Assembly (NCBI GenBank): GCA_019614645.1 | Contig: JABWDB010000001.1 | Span: 3,162,001 to 3,226,000, forward strand | Origin: Stratiolaelaps scimitus | Taxonomy: Eukaryota; Arthropoda; Arachnida; Mesostigmata; Laelapidae | Length of the DNA stretch: 64,000 nt | Reading direction: 5' to 3' | Shown: in pieces, positions 25,401 to 38,630 of the stretch | Position numbering within the stretch: the stretch's first letter is position 1 | How the letters are laid out: each line of letters begins with the position of its first letter | Made by a program: the position numbers and the translations under genes | Notes under the pieces: model-generated | Told to the model about the DNA's origin: nothing | Databases searched by the model: none | The model's input: the letters and a program-made list of their open reading frames with translations, nothing else

Positions 25401-27571
25401 GAGGGGTTCGAAAGGAAATTCAGCTGCTGGCAAAGGACAGCCCAATAAATAAACTTCTCCTTTCAAAGACAATGCTCCATTCGCCATTTAGCGCTAACCT
25501 ATTACGAATCATTGCCTCCGAACAAGATTGACGTGTGTTGATCAAGCGTTGGCTGAGCGGCGAACGCTTTGACGTATCCAACATGCATGGATGATTACGC
25601 TATTTCAAAAATATAGGCTTGGCAAGGTACACGTTTAGAAGTAAGCGTTTCGTTTGGCCTCCTAGCGGAACAACACGATATCGGTCAATTTGGGAAGCAT
25701 CTTCTGATTTGAGGAAACTTTGACGAGATTTTCGCGTGTTCGAACGGCGGGCCTTCAGGGACTGGTAAATGTATCAATTAGCTGTCAATCACGGCATATA
25801 TTTTGTTTATTTTTCTAAGCTGTATACAATACGAAGATATTTCTAGTATCAACGAAGGGAGACAATATAATCATCTGACACTTAAAAACTATATATAGTA
25901 ATGAATTGTGCCTTGTTTGTTTTTAACCACAAATACATGCCCGCGTCTCAAGGCGAATACGCTAATACCGAGCTGAGTACGAGCGACTTCTATAGTAGGT
26001 ATGGTTGTAAAAATAGGTAGATTATTATTGTGAATGACTAGGAATTGGTCAATCGTACTTAGTTTAGCTGGCTTATGAAACATTCGAATGTCAGCAGCAG
26101 CTTCATGAAGTTGGCTTACGACACTGATTTTCTAAGAAAGCCACGCTCCTGCCAGCCGCTGATAATTTTTGGATTTCTTCTACACCTTCCTTTCTCTGTG
26201 GACTCCTGCAAGGTACGACTAGCGGGAAGAAATAAGCAAAGGTGGATCCGACAGGTTCTCATAGTAATACCTAGCCGTTAAGTTCTAAGGGCTGGCCTCA
26301 TAAGGGAACAGCTGAGGAAATAAGATAAAATTAAATTATTATGCCTGGATAAGAGAACGGCACGTTTCAGTATTGACTATAACACCTCACTACGTCTACT
26401 CCAGTTAGCAAACGCATCGAATGAGACTGCAGTGGTCTTTGCTCAAACTTCTGTTCATTGCAATCACATGGGCAATGCAATTTCAAGCTGGTTATTATAT
26501 TTTAGCTATTATATTTATATATAAGGCCATAGGTGCCAGGCTACAAATGTTCTATTCTTTTTCTTTCTTAGACAACTCGAGCTCAACTAATTATTTATTG
26601 CTTCATAACAGAATTTATCATACAAAATCGAGTCAGCAATATCGGTCAGTATGCAAGAAGACATTTCTTCAATATTCAATAAAACACGACTCGTCTTGAC
26701 AACTACTGTGTAAGATTACGTAATTCTGCCTGTCAATCACGTTGGACAGTATATGATATGATAACACGGGACACCGCCAGCGGTTGATTCTACTACTGAA
26801 TATGAACAAAGTTGTGAAATTGTAAAGACTACCTTATTCATATTGCGTAAAATAACGTCTAGAAACTTGAACGCCGCAATATCTTAAATAGCTCAGATCA
26901 GCTGCCTCACTCCTCGCAGAGGGAGAAATAGCCATTTCAGTTTCTCACGCTGTGATTACATATTATATTTTCTTGTGATTATTCCAACTTGTTATCATAG
27001 TTGTTACACTCACGTCCTCGTTGACCTAGCCACGTTCAGTTATGGCCACGAGTCAAGTGCTAGTAATCTTCTATCTAGTGTTCTATCTGCTGCCTTGCGA
27101 ATAAACGATCGGCAGCACTAGAGCAATAACAACCGTTTCCCGACCCACGATTATGTGTATCGATCTCTCATGTTGTTGTCGTCGATCTACCGTATGGCGT
27201 TTTCACTGTTGTGGGTAGAACCTCTCTTTGTCATATGTTGTGCGTTGCTGCCGGTCAACAGCCAGTTTCGATCACATTCAACAGGTTGGTTAACTGAGAT
27301 TTAACCCTACTCTCTTACATTATCTACAGCATGCGCCTTTTCTACTGACTACAAATAATTCGCAAGAAATTCCCTAGGGAGGGTATACCGATCCTGTTAC
27401 AAAATCAAAACAAATCGAATTTTTGACGCTGTGATGGCCTCTTGCCTTAGGCTCGCTGCTGTGACGTTTATTTGAGGTTTAGTGATATCAGTAACAACGT
27501 ACCTAGCTCCGTGACTTTCGCAAGCTTACATATTGAGAAGTAGGTCACGCTCCCTGAGGTACTGAAAATTT
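19483..27571. other. Long stretch without a supported gene
   Basis: About 8 kb with no recognised domain, transposon terminus or RNA gene. The most protein-like frame is 22593-22832 (plus), with GDFANERNHAAEKAQMDQLE near its middle, but it has no family match and no clear splice sites. Other frames (20412-20732, 21886-22143, 23149-23463) look like chance. Confidence 0.45.
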
Positions 27572-27588
27572 AACAACAACAACAACAA
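27572..27588. repeat. (AAC)n short repeat
   Basis: Five to six AAC units; a TTA run follows at about 27633-27646. Confidence 0.8.
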
Positions 27589-28161
27589 ATCAATGACTCT
27601 GGCTGGTAGCGGATGTGTATAACAAGAAAACAATTATTATTATTATTACTAGAACTAATTAACCCAGTTCGTCGTTTCCAATCACCACAGGTCCACGCCA
27701 ACTGGGTTCCACCTGTCTGACCTGTTCAGAATAGGTTCGACCGAATGTACCCAAGCGCCCGAAATGCTGGCTCGAACCGATGCTTGCCGCAGTGTACCGG
27801 AAGCTTCGTCTATTCGATCAGGATCCAAGGACTTGTTGTTTGTTTCAGAAGAAGATGACGTCGAGGCTTCTCGTTTTGAATCCGCTCGCACCGCCTGAGC
27901 CATCGTTGGCTTGAGGTGCTCCCGTCTGCCAAGGTAGACGCACCTGTTGGCGCGCGTCAATTTCAAGCCTGTGCCTCTTTGCCCCCGAGGGACCGCCCTA
28001 TATCAGCTACATCGATGCATCACGAATAAGTGCAGTAGTCAGGTATACTCATCCGGACTGCAAGGTCTCGAGTTTAGTCGGAGTGGGGGATGTCGTTACC
28101 GACGTCCTGAGCCCAAAGGACGGCTCGTCAAACGGAAAGCGCCACCCCGCAAGCGGAGGCC

Positions 28162-28170
28162 TATATAAGG
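28162..28170 (+). promoter_or_regulatory. Possible TATA-box promoter
   Basis: TATATAAGG, a good match to a RNA polymerase II TATA box, about 365 bp before the repeat at 28528. Just before that repeat, at 28513-28526, lies GGTATCAGAGGTGC, which resembles a primer-binding site of some LTR retrotransposons. Together they suggest that the preceding few hundred bases are an LTR, but no second LTR copy is present to prove it. Confidence 0.3.
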
Positions 28171-28527
28171 TCAAAGTACGCTGACGTGCTGGAGAATATT
28201 TTTCTTGAAGATGCGTCCGTAGAGTAGACGTTGTACGTTCTCGGTAACAGTTGTAATACTTTATTTTAGCATTATTATTATTAATATCCCTTGTTGATAA
28301 TTTTTATTGAAAGGCTCGAATCATTGATCTACCGAACGTCAAACACATGAACTAAGGACCCTTTAGGCCTCTGTTCACGAACTTGCACGAACGCAAACAC
28401 ATGGGTAAGTAGATACGTCCAGGGTGACGTCAAATTGTGTGTATTCGAGCCCGTTTTGCCTCGATGAAAGTGTCGTATTATTTTTACAGATAACCGTGAG
28501 ACATATGAACATCGGTATCAGAGGTGC

Positions 28528-28943
28528 GACACGTAATCTGTTCGCTACGTGACATTGACTAGAAGCTTACGCTCCTGTGGCGAACAATCATTACTTCATG
28601 TTGCTGGTCGTTGTTATGTCTATAAATTTCAATTTCATGTTGAAGGAATCTCCCAAAAACAGCCGACGCTGCGTACGATAGCGATTAATAGACCGCTATT
28701 TGGTGGGATCGATCGGATTTTCTATTCCGAAACTCTACCAAACAGATCCTATTTAGTTAACAGGAAGCACCGCGTGCAGTATGCGCCACGCTAGAACCAC
28801 AGAATGAAACAGATTGTTGGTCTATTTGAATTATCGCACCAACTCGTACGCGACGAGTTACCTATATCAACTATGTCAACGCGTTTGCGGTGTCTACTGA
28901 AGGTGGTCACGAAGGTGTGCCTGCGAATCTGATCCTTGACGAA
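28528..28943 (+). repeat. Dispersed repeat, copy A of an inverted pair
   Basis: About 415 bp clearly homologous to the reverse complement of 32175-32570. Shared blocks include TGACTAGAAGCTTACGCTCC on this strand and the stretch around ACTCGTACGCGACGAGT. Copy A carries about 19 extra bases after ATAGACC, before CGGATTTTC. Both copies translate in one frame to related peptides (LRSCGEQ.LLHVAGRC and FQFHVEG), so the parent may have been protein-coding, perhaps a retroelement. The family is not identified. Confidence 0.85.
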
Positions 28944-31006
28944 TAATGTTGTTGTCTCGCAAGTAAGTGCCGTTAGTGTCGAGCCAATGCCGGCCGGTTT
29001 TCGACAAGCTGGACGGAAACCCTTTGCACCAGCACAGATTTATGAGAAACTCCAATCTTGGTTGCTTCTTGTTCAAGTTGCGCTGTACTGTGGATAGTAA
29101 CTAAACATAGAGAACTTAGCGGAGGTGGCGGACAAGCCAGTTGGGAGACAGCGGACACGCCAACGCCGCCGAGACCGTATATACATATATATTATAGTAT
29201 TTATTAATATACATAATTATACATACCTTGGTAAGATACCCGGACGTATCCGTCTCATCTGGCTTCAGACGGCTTACCTACACACACAAATATCGCATAG
29301 ACCCAATTAAAAAATAATCCAAGAATAGCTCGCAGTTAAAATCGTCCCAGCATTCGTAGTCCATATTGCTTTGCGGCTTCTTTGCGGCTGACCTTAATAT
29401 TAGAATAATAACATCCCGCTTGAACTAGAGAGGCAAATATAACGCTCGATCACGATCTGTCGAATTCAACAAAAATGGCCGATATTTGAATTAAGGAGCA
29501 CGATACTCACTTATTAATTAGGGGAAACATATTTGCATTTACACACACACAGACACGTGCCCACTTGCTCAATAAGCTATATTTCCATGAATCCTTAATT
29601 GTGGGATTATCCTGAAGCTGCGGAACGTGGAAGGGATAATTATCTCCAGCGAACGCTTCGGACCCAACGTTTCAGTTGAATACATTGGTTTCGAACTCAT
29701 TAGCATGCGAAATGTACTGTTGTGGTATTGTGTCCTTATTATGAAGTTAACCATAGATATAAACATTTGATTTGCCGACTGTTTTAGCTATTTGCTTTTG
29801 AACGGAGCACGAAGCCCGCTCACAATATAAGCGATAGCTTTGAGCTCAAAGAATTCATCGAGTCTGTATGCTTTTCTTTCACCAACTGTCGCTACTGATC
29901 AGCATTTCTTAGTCTGTCGTTAAGATCTGGAATCGTTAGGGTATGACGAGGGAGTCTACCTGCGTATTCGAGATGTCTCGTAAAAAAATCGATTCATTTC
30001 AACATCTTTTCTAGAAACGCGAAATTACCTAGTCCACGTGGATTCCAAACGTAACGCACTAACGTATTTACGTTGCACATACAGACAGACCCCATCTAGA
30101 CAGAGGAGCAATTCAAAGCGAACGCCCAAAATGATACAGTTGCAAATCACTCGTACTTGGTAACAGCGGCATCAGTCTTCGTGTACTCCGCCCCATTAAA
30201 TGGGTGTTGTTGCCATGGTCTCATCATTCCTTCAGCGGCCATTTACCAGCGTTTCGTCTACGTATGGCATTATGCCGTGCAGCATTTATTTAGCATTAAG
30301 CCACACGCCGCAAAAACACGAACGTGAGATAATTCGTTTTTCCGCTCCGCGACGGAAAACAATCGCCCGCCTTTAACTCTTCGTTTAGTTTTAATACTGT
30401 TGAACACTCACAATCTGGTAATCAGTAATCAGACGCGTGCCGCCATTATTCTCGCTCGCGTTGTCGAGAGCAAGCGAAATCCCGAGGCCCACGCACCAAC
30501 TGTTCAAGTGACAACGAAAATAGAGCACTACTCAATCAGAGCAGCAGCAGCAGCACACGTGGGCGATAAGTACAACGTAGTCTGCCACTTCGGCTGTTGC
30601 TCTTGACAGGCTGTAGGACTGGCTCAGAATAGGTTGAATGTGCGGTGAGAATAGGTGTGCATGTGACGTTTTCATAAGAACGCTATTAATCTGTGCGTTT
30701 CCTTTCAGTCAGCACACCTTGACAATAGGTACACTGGCTCCGAAAGTGCTACAGAGGATGGCGTATAAGCGTATTTATTTTGTCGATTTCTTTATTCACC
30801 ACCTAAACACAAATGTAAAACGAGATAACATGATTCCCTTGATTAGTTTTTTTTCCACTGTCATTTAATTTCATTTTCCCATAGCCACCCATTAAACAAA
30901 GCAATATCCGCCGCCTGCCATATCGACCTATTGTTAAATTGTTTACGAGCGTTTGCCTGTTTGTTTCGGTGTCATTGTGCAGTGTGCCATGTCCACTCTG
31001 TGTACT

Positions 31007-31042
31007 CTGATGAGAGGACCAGCCATTGAATGGCTGGCGAAA
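31007..31042 (+). ncRNA. Hammerhead-core-like motif (weak)
   Basis: CTGATGAG (31007-31014) is followed by a perfect 8-bp hairpin (CCAGCCAT, loop TGA, ATGGCTGG) and then CGAAAA. This is the order of conserved core, stem II and GAAA box in hammerhead ribozymes. However, four extra bases (AGGA) separate the core from the stem, and I could not draw convincing stems I and III with a cleavage site. It is most likely coincidence or a decayed copy. Confidence 0.15.
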
Positions 31043-31820
31043 AAGTCACTTCGTTGCATAAAGACGTCGTGCATTGGCTTTTGTGTTTATCTATGGTACC
31101 ATGCAAGCGAACGATAGCGACGGGCGGGTGGACGCGAACCGCTAAAGGACCCACGATGCGCATTCACTCGGGCGTTATTATCAACTATATAAGGAGGTTT
31201 TGCCTCGCTGGCCAATATTCTCCGATGCAGATCGCATCATGGGTCCTCCGTTCTAATAACCCCGGATGTTGATATATAATAGCTAGCGCTAGAGTAGAAG
31301 AAGCCAATAGACGAGTCGCGTCAGCGATACGCTCCCGTGTCAACCGAACGCTATTTGCGATCAAGTCGAAAACATTACGGAAATATTGAAGTCGGAGAAT
31401 AGGCACATGTGAAAAAAGGTATCTCCTCCCAATCTCCTTCATGCAGCGTGAACTCTGCCGGTGATGGCGCACAGGAAAAAATTAATAACGCTTATTGTAT
31501 AATAACAATCCACATAATCCGCCACAACGTGACACGTCAACTATTTCCCATGTTTCCAAAGCCGGCGAGCGCGCGGCCAGACGTTATGATACATTTCGTA
31601 ATGTAACTTGGATTCTGCATTCGCGTCAAATTATGTATGCGAAAAGTAAATATAGTGTGTGCCATTAGAAGATATCGCTAATCATGTCATTATAATATAT
31701 AGACAAAGGCAAGTAAAAACAAAATGTGGCTGCTGAGACAATCACCAACGTAACACTCTATGATAGGTAGCAGTCGTTGCCCAAGCAAAGCAGTCTCCCC
31801 GTCGCTATCTCGAGCTCAGC

Positions 31821-31839
31821 GTGTGTGTGTGTGTGTGTG
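31821..31839. repeat. (GT)n microsatellite
   Basis: Uninterrupted GT run of about 19 bp. Confidence 0.9.
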
Positions 31840-32174
31840 CCGATCTTGATCTGGGACGTTTGCTGGCGCTAATTATCTGTACCACGTTGGACGTACAAGA
31901 TAATCCGGTGAGTCGGGACTAGCAGAGGCTAGTGTAGAAGGGTAGCGCGTATGCATAAGTATTTTTTCTAATTAATAAGTTAGGAGCGCTTTCGTTACCT
32001 CACATATCGGCAGTGTATTCGGAATTAGACAGATCGTTGTCGAAGCGCTCTATCTTTTAGCTCTTGTGCAAGTTCTTCTCCTGTTATTATTATTATTATT
32101 ATAATTAAGGCCAGCCGCAAGGGAGATCAAACAAATATATGAGTTGCGGATGCCCGGCATCGGTGCTCGAAATT

Positions 32175-32570
32175 TTCGTCGAGGATCAGATACGCAGTCA
32201 CACCTTCGTGACCACCTTCAGTAGACACCGCAAACGCGTTGACATAGTTGATATAGGTAACTCGTCGCGTACGAGTTGGCACGATAATTCAAATAGACCA
32301 ACGCTGTGTTTCATTCTGTGGTTCTAACTTGGCGCATACTGCACACGGTGTTTCCTGTGAACTAAATAGGATCTGTTTGGTAGAGTTTCTCAATAGAAAA
32401 TCCGGTCCATTAATCGCTATCGTTGGCAGCGTCGGCTGTTTTGGGAAGGTTCCTTCAACATGAAATTGAAATTTATAGATACCACAACGACCAGCAACAT
32501 GAAGTAATGGTTGTTCGCCACAGGAGCGTAAGCTTCTAGTCAATGTGATGTAGGGACGAGACTACGCGTC
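32175..32570 (-). repeat. Dispersed repeat, copy B of an inverted pair
   Basis: The reverse complement matches 28528-28943 along its whole length with many substitutions. The minus-strand peptide begins TRSLRSCGEQPLLHVAGRC and continues FQFHVEG, as in copy A. Homology fades just past GACGCGTAGTCT at the outer edge. The TATA-like and primer-site-like features next to copy A are not found here. Confidence 0.85.
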
Positions 32571-35208
32571 ATACTCCCACCTGTGATTTTCAACCGACGC
32601 TCTCCTGCGTCATCGAGATAAGATACCTTATTTGTCAAACATTATTTTATTTATGCGTAAATAAATCAAGAGCGACTTCTCGTCATAATATGAGAATAAA
32701 CAAGCGGATAGAATGCGGGTTGTGTCCACAATACTGTTGTGCGCTACGCAGACGAGTGTTACTCGGTTTGTTTTGCTAATACTGTAATACCGACATTTGA
32801 ACATGTACAATGGACGTGTTTGAATACAATAGTTGGAGAAGTCAAGGCAGATGTCAATATTAATCATTTGTTAGTTAGTTTGTGAAGCATTCATTCAAGG
32901 CGAATGTCATTCAAGGCGAATCGGTGCCTATTCAATTGATATCTACGAAACGTAGGATCTAGGTATGATCTAATCATAACAACTTACACGATGAGCACGA
33001 CACAACATTATTGTTCATGTGTTTCAAGGTTAATATAAGAAACAATTTTTTTTACATGAGACAGATCAATTTCCGGAGCCGACGGAGATTCATAAGTGTT
33101 CATGAGAAGCTATAGGATCGATGGTATACTGCGTCCACAGCTGTATCGAATGTTGTTGAGCAAACGGGAGTCATCCTTTCGGCGTCATCATAATTTCTTC
33201 ATATATGCGAGGTAACGATTACAATGATAGGATTAGTGTTCAATGTTGGCTGACGTGTCAACCTGAAAACCTTTAAACCTTTAGATTCGTGTATCAGCTA
33301 TTGAGGAAATTAGAGATTATTACAGAGGCAATTGAAAACAGTAAAATCAGCCAACTTCCACGCAAATATATCAAGGACTATTTTACTGTTATATACAGCG
33401 AACACTACACAAGCAATGCCACATTTAGGTATTTTATTAATCGTATTATGATTATGATTATTATTATTATTTTAGTAATGACTCTATAAATGTATTTCAA
33501 ATAAATATCTTTATATATAAAAATAAAAAAAAAGGTAATGTCACTACATCGACGTCGACATGTTTTCCCCTTTTACGACACCTTGATTCACTGAGACATT
33601 TTGAGGTAACAAAAAATAACAATACAATTTTGTGTGAAAACAAACGAGTTGCTTTTGAGTAATAATTTCCCTATGCAATCTATTGTTCTGCTCTTTCAGT
33701 ACCCCCTGGCCATGCAATCTGTAGCGTCTAGAACTTAAACCAGCTCGGGCGTGAAAATTTGATTGAATCATTGGAAGAGACAAAAGTGATACCTTGGTAC
33801 ATATATCGAAATATTCAGAAGAAAATCATTCTTCTATATGCTGTCTCGTTTGCGTGTGTTCATATGTGACCTCATTGTTGATACCTGCCACTGGGCTACC
33901 GATGAGGTCGTTCAACATTTAGCAAACATCGGCGTGTCCCAAATATGCTATCTCTGATTCATTTGAAATACGGTATCTCCTGGCAAAATGTTAGATGTGA
34001 ACAGATACATCTCGATGAATTAAAATGATCGTCTCTCGACCATCCATCATATTGTAGATTGTTTCAAACATCGAAACATCTCTTTGCTCGCACAAAGATT
34101 CGCGGGCATGTAAACGAATGTGTCGGCATTGATTTACATCGACAAATGGATTGACAAACAAATAAATGCGTCGAATATCGTCGACGTTTCTACTTTCAAT
34201 GGGAGAATGAATACCTTCTGTCACAGGAGATGCTCATAAAAGAGAATTTTTAATGCAAATACATTCAAATCGACAACACAATCGCCATTTCAGGCACGCT
34301 TAGCTCCGGCCGTAGAGCGTTGTTGTTTAAATATGATACCCTTCATAATTATTAATACACTCTTACGGGGGGTACAATTGTTGTACAAATTATATGAATG
34401 ATGCAGACATATTAATTATTGATAAACATATTCTATCAATATATAAGCTTGGTTGGGTTCGAGAACGCTATATTGAAGAGTCAGATAGACTAAAAACTAG
34501 ATCAGACATCGTTGCCACGCTCACTGCGTAGCGTTTAACGAGATACGGCAAACCGCACTGAGCCGTACCCCTTCGATCGTTTACAATGAGTGTATCTGCC
34601 CTGTTCTCTGTAGCTCGCGAAGCGAAATCAAGGTAACTCATTCCTCTTCGCAGAGCGTCAATTGAACTCAGACGCGAATCAGTTTAGGGAGGCTTCGGCA
34701 AGATGGATCGACTCGAGGATGATGGGGCGAGCCACGTTCGTCACAATCTCGTCTGCAGGGCACGCTCTCTCTCTGCCGTTGCTCGACTGAAGCCGGGCTT
34801 GAGTCTGTAATTCGCCCTCAGTTCTGGCTTGCAGCAAACACCTGACGTGTCCTAAATATCGACGGAATCAAATATTCATTCATTGATTCATTTGAAGATT
34901 GTTTCTGGAGCTGTAATTTTGCAATGGTTACAATTTTATAATGCTTTTTCAACGCTTGTTCCCGTAATGAAAATGTAATTATATAAAATATCATCAACGC
35001 GAAAGCCGTACATATGATCATTCTATGTATATAACTGGAAGAATAGAAAAAAAAAACATATCTACAATGCACTTCATTCTATATTGCACTTCTCACTTTA
35101 CTGCCCTGTCTTTTAGCTGAGGTAAGGGAACAAATCTCGTGAGGACGCGAGCTCCAGACCGGAGGCAGCCGCGAAGCGAGCTCCAAACCGTTGGCAAGTA
35201 CGAATAGA
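32571..35208. other. No recognisable gene
   Basis: AT-rich with only short frames. A 16-bp tandem (TCATTCAAGGCGAATG, then a second partial unit) lies at about 32892-32921, and an ATT-rich run at 33447-33475. Confidence 0.5.
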
Positions 35209-36071
35209 CTATTTAATGATGAAAGGTTTCACAAACGCGGTAGCATGGCGGGTTGTCTTCATTCCCGTAGGGTAGATTGGAAGAGAGCGATTCCCATTTA
35301 CCATTTTGGAGGCAACGAGGGTATGAACTGCACAGGTTTCGTCTATACGAAATAGTCCAAAATTATCAAAAACGTCGGCAACCGAGTCACTGTGACGTCT
35401 GCCAAAAGTAACGCAAAAGTTATCATTCTGAATGAGCTTCTCTCTACGCAGCGTCCCTTTGTAACCGCTACTACTCCAAATAGTAATACCGTAACAAAGC
35501 GCAGGTACGAGGGGCAATTTGTATCCTCGGTATGTCGCATTGACGCAATGACCTCAAAACACTTTGGGACAATTTTGCCCATGTAGCCTTGCCATTTGAG
35601 AGCGGCCTCGACGTTCAAGCCCAAATATTATATTTGACATATGAAGACGCATGCACCTGGACGCCCCGGAGCAGAACCGTTTTAAGCGATACGGACCATT
35701 GCGGATGCCGGAAGGCGGATTACTCCTGTTTTGCTAGCGTTTATGGCCAGACGGCCGAAGGGCTGGATCACATCTCTACCTTGGCAGTAACTGTGCGTAG
35801 GTTATGTCCTCTTGGAGCGATGCAGGGGCGATCTGAAACAGGAGTGTAGGCTATCTATCTGTAGAATTCTCCAGTAAAAACCCTTAGCAAAATTAAATCG
35901 AGTGATTAGCATGACAAAGATGAAGGGGCTTAGGATAAAGTCTTGGGGTATCCCAAGGTCCACGATTTCCCCTCTAGACTCCACCTCACCACCAACCTTC
36001 ACCGTCCTGTCTGAGAGGTACGAATGAGCCCACGCGGCGACAACAGAACTGCATCCGAGATTCCCCAACAT
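35209..36071 (-). pseudogene. Non-LTR retrotransposon, decayed reverse transcriptase
   Basis: Minus-strand fragments in several frames. The 5' part reads AHSYLSDRTVKVGG, then IPQDFILSPFIF, matching the conserved reverse transcriptase motif GxPQGxxLSPxLF of LINE elements. The expected YxDD box is not intact; the stretch near 35868-35880 reads with a stop. The 3' part includes LNVEAALKW, VPALCYGITIW and FGRRHSDSVADVF, typical of the thumb and C-terminal region. Several frameshifts and stops show it is dead. The endonuclease and any 3' tail are missing. The fragment at 42960-43330 belongs to a related element. Confidence 0.8.
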
Positions 36072-38630
36072 TCTCAGCAGAGTTCAGTGCTGAACGCAAC
36101 TGAAGACTGATGACCGCCGAAAAATACTCCTAAACAACAAAGTTGATTATTTCCTAAAGAATCAGTTATTTCCTGCCAGAGATGCGCCAGGGCCATATCA
36201 GTAAATCTCAAGCGACGGAAACCGAACCGGTACGATGCAAAGTGCTATGTTTCATTGAGACGAACTGGACATAGCGAAAGAGAAAGACGGTATACTGTGG
36301 CCATCAGGATGGTCGCGCCTCACACTACCATCTACGAGTTACCCTGCATGAGCTGTCCTCGAGCAGGCGGCTTGCCCATCGACGTCCTGATCTCGTGTCG
36401 CCGTCGAAGGTGACATCATTACGCGTTTGTATTCGAGTCGATCGGAGATGCGTGGAAAGGGTGGCTCGATACTCGGCTATCGGATAAAACTCGGCATGTT
36501 TTCGGTGTCAAAAGCACGATATAATGTGCAATCATAATCCAATAGTTTCCCACCGATGCAAGTATAAAGTGGCAAGTAAAGCGTATGCAAACGGTCAAAC
36601 AAATTTGCTAGCGAAGAGCATCGATATTTATATCGACGATACCAAATTCGACGAGTGGATATTGCGGTTTCTAGCGTCGGTGGGTTACCCTGCGAGGTGC
36701 GTGTCCGAATTATTTACTCCTTAATGTCCATGTAGCGAACGAATGAACTGATATGCTCAGAGAGCATTTCTGTGCGCTGGATAGACGCTTCTAAAGGTAT
36801 TTTTTTTATGTGGTTATTATTAACTATGGGCATGATTATCAACTGTCACACCACCTAACTTCCCACGTTTCGATTGAATTTCGCTGTTTCTTTCCATGTA
36901 TAAGGTGAAGGTTGTAGTGTAAATCAGGCCGATTACTATGGAAACTCACCGTAAGATGCCGCGATGTATGATACTATACGCCCAAGTATAAAGGTTCCTT
37001 ATGTAACTGCCTTAATATATATACCAACGCGCCAATGAAGGTCACGGTATATGTCATCAATGGACACATCGTGTACTACCTTACGAAACAGATGTCATTT
37101 ACAGCTGCCGTCACAATCGTGATAGCTGCCGCCCCTCCTCATACGACAGAGGCATCACTAATTTTGAGTCGATCTTGTAGACTAGCTGAACCTATTGGCG
37201 GCCACGTGCCGACCTGCCTTGCCAGTCTGTAGAGAACGTTTTGTTTTGGGGGCCATGCTACCTGATCTCCCTCAATCTCGAAGAACACATAGTAGCCCAT
37301 GCTGATAGTCCCGAACGTGCTCTTTAACTCCCAGGTGAACTCGATTAAAATACCGTCCTGTCTATTTATTATATATGTCATGCATTGGATCCGCTTGAGA
37401 TAACGACGACCTGAAGGCTGAGTGATAACTTTTCTTTTTTTTAGAGGAGGAAATTTTCTTCCAACGCACGGTCACCATCGGAGACATTTCAATCTCTATG
37501 AAAGTGGGCCGATCCAGTGCAGGGGGGTTGACGTGGATGACAAAACGTCTCTGCCTGCTAAAACCATCCTCTGCTGAGAGTGTATCTCTTCCCCAGAGTC
37601 GAGTGATAACTGACGTTGGTTTATTGTACCCGCATCCTTTTCGCATGTTTCCCGCTCCCCACTGCTGCCTCTTGGCGTGATGTTTAAATAATAGCGACTA
37701 TGTCTCCAAACAATATATGTACTGTTATTTCTTGTGGTAACTTTCACGTTCATCTTTTCACCAAGCGCGGCGTCGTCCAGGTACTCGGTACGTCCAGACT
37801 CTTACTTAGACGTGATGCCCCCCCCGCGACAGTGGAGCTTCGCAATGTGTGATGCGCACATCTTCAAAGCAGAAACGTAAAAATCGACGATCGCTATGCA
37901 CGTGGAATAATTCCAGAAGGTCGAAGGCTCAAATAACACGAATTACGAAACTCAGCGAAGATTGTTGAGAGACCCCCCCCCCCACACAATCGTCGCTATC
38001 CTCTGTCACCTTCCGAAAGCTGGCCTTGAACAACGACGGGTGGTGATGCGGCTGTCGGGGGCCCGACTGTGGGGGTTGGTTGCGAATCGAAATTGTCACG
38101 CTGTATTATTTTCTTGTCTCCGCTGACCCTCGCGCACACGCTCCGTCGTCGTAGCGCCACCAGCGGACAACTATAATCATTTTCACCAGCCGGAATTGCT
38201 TGCTTGTGGGTTCACTTTTGGGGAACTTCTTGTATTGCGGGCCGAGACTGTTCGAGCGACACAGAAACTGGCCGGAGACACACTCCTGATTAGTTCGTGC
38301 TGCAGAGGATACAAGATGAGGGATTGTGATGAGGAGATCCTTAGAAGGCTATGGCGGAGGCAGAGCGGAGGGAGGGGAACGGTGTTTCGTTCAATATCGG
38401 ACGAACAACAACGTTCGGTCGTAATTCCGATTCAAGTGTGAAATAGTTCTACAAACGAACCATTTCCGAGGATACGCCGGCTGAGCAATGGGTCTTGCGG
38501 CAATTTGTTGTGCTCATGCGTTCGTTTCGTAGAATATAAATACACTGACCAATATAAATATACGACGCTATAGAATAAGTCGGTTTCTCTGGCATACCAG
38601 TCACTCGTGAAAATACCTAGTGCACCTTGT
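36072..38630. other. No supported gene; weak coding-like patches
   Basis: Minus-strand frames near 37450-37575 (PPALDRPTFIEIEM, then VTVRWKK) and 37139-37381 (IEFTWELKSTFGTISMGYYV) have the spacing of Trp and Tyr residues seen in fibronectin type III domains. They lie in different frames separated by stops and an A-run, with no clear splice sites. This is a faint resemblance only. A run of 11 C lies at 37973-37983. Confidence 0.2.

Larger units (their letters stand above)
28944..32174. other. Spacer between the inverted repeat copies
   Basis: About 3.2 kb with no recognised gene. It holds a hammerhead-like motif at 31007-31042, a GT run at 31821-31839 and a TTA run at 32084-32102. Apart from the repeats themselves, the two inner flanks are not alike. 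Confidence 0.5.
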
